From: Siphonodentalium dalli
Lineage: Eukaryota; Mollusca; Scaphopoda; Gadilida; Siphonodentaliidae
Direction of reading: 5' to 3'
Assembly (NCBI GenBank): GCA_032622095.1
Contig: CP136069.1
Span: forward strand, 183,447,122 to 183,511,121
Length of the DNA: 64,000 bases
Part shown: positions 63,877-64,000 of the stretch, piece after piece
Layout: each line of letters starts with the position of its first letter
Position numbering within the stretch: the stretch's first letter is position 1
The notes under the pieces: generated by a model
The model's input: the letters and a program-made list of their open reading frames with translations, nothing else
Told to the model about the DNA's origin: nothing
Databases searched by the model: none
Translations under genes and position numbers: made by a program

Positions 63877-64000
63877 CTGTGATGTATCAACTAACATTTC
63901 AAATGGACATAGCTAGTTTTAAGCTTTGTTTAAACAATATGGAAACTAAATGGACTCTAGGCCTTCAAAGCTGGTTCATGCGAAATAACATAGAAGTCTG
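63877..64000. other. Intron upstream of exon a, cut by window edge
   Basis: No further exon seen in the last 124 bases. Confidence 0.6.

Noticed and set aside
58373-63644. CRISPR array
   Set aside because: The repeats are head-to-tail with no unique spacers and the context is a eukaryotic intron.
58412-63665. Three long plus-strand frames (181, 531 and 970 codons) as a repeat protein gene
   Set aside because: They come from a 45-bp minisatellite with no stop in that frame, interrupted by two stops and a frameshift, without start context, splice sites or homologue; kept only as a finding.
63874-63876. ATG at the start of exon a as the AP3D1 start codon
   Set aside because: The family has about 155 residues before this Met, and a good splice acceptor (ACATCACAG) precedes it directly.

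Overview
The window is eukaryotic genomic DNA carrying the middle of one gene on the minus strand. Fourteen short exons between 2432 and 63876 join into a 1569-nt, 523-codon open reading frame. Every junction keeps phase and every intron edge visible here is GT/AG. The protein is the delta large subunit of the AP-3 adaptor complex (AP3D1 family). It covers roughly vertebrate residues 155 to 675: most of the adaptin trunk, the linker, and the start of the region before the hinge. The first coding exons lie beyond base 64000 and the C-terminal exons lie before base 1. Only about 2.5% of the window is coding, and I found no other gene I can support.

The host looks like a marine invertebrate, most likely a mollusc. 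The pointers are approx. 160-bp tandem-repeat elements ending in a hairpin plus CTAA (like oyster 'pearl' elements), the phrase GGGCCATAACTC, frequent ACATGTA, and protein identity typical of a non-vertebrate bilaterian. This assignment is an inference.

The introns are a dense collection of small non-autonomous DNA transposons and the satellites some have produced. Family A is an 8-bp-TSD, hAT-like double hairpin (about 11 copies). Family B has TTAA ends (piggyBac-like) and two inverted copies of one 70-bp hairpin, in three subfamilies with different outer sequences (about 20 copies). Family C is a Tc1/mariner-like near-perfect 217-bp palindrome at TA. Family D is another palindrome whose pieces have expanded into two separate tandem arrays (4485-6235 and 39006-39480). 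There are also a 1.6-kb hAT element with perfect TSD (56008-57626), a 3.5-kb GC-rich element with 42-bp inverted repeats (19091-22608), and two Helitron/pearl-like families.

Layout. 1-2400: family A pieces and a GAT repeat. 2432-13243: the five most 3' exons, the D satellite and a duplicated exon end. 13244-25357: exons j to g, the pearl-like array and the 3.5-kb element. 25358-41822: exons f and e and the largest intron (14.9 kb), packed with B, C and D elements. 41823-55152: exons d, c and b. 55153-63746: one intron holding the hAT element and a 5.3-kb array of about 117 copies of a 45-bp unit, readable for up to 970 codons. 63747-63876: exon a.

Exon letters a to n follow the direction of translation (right to left).
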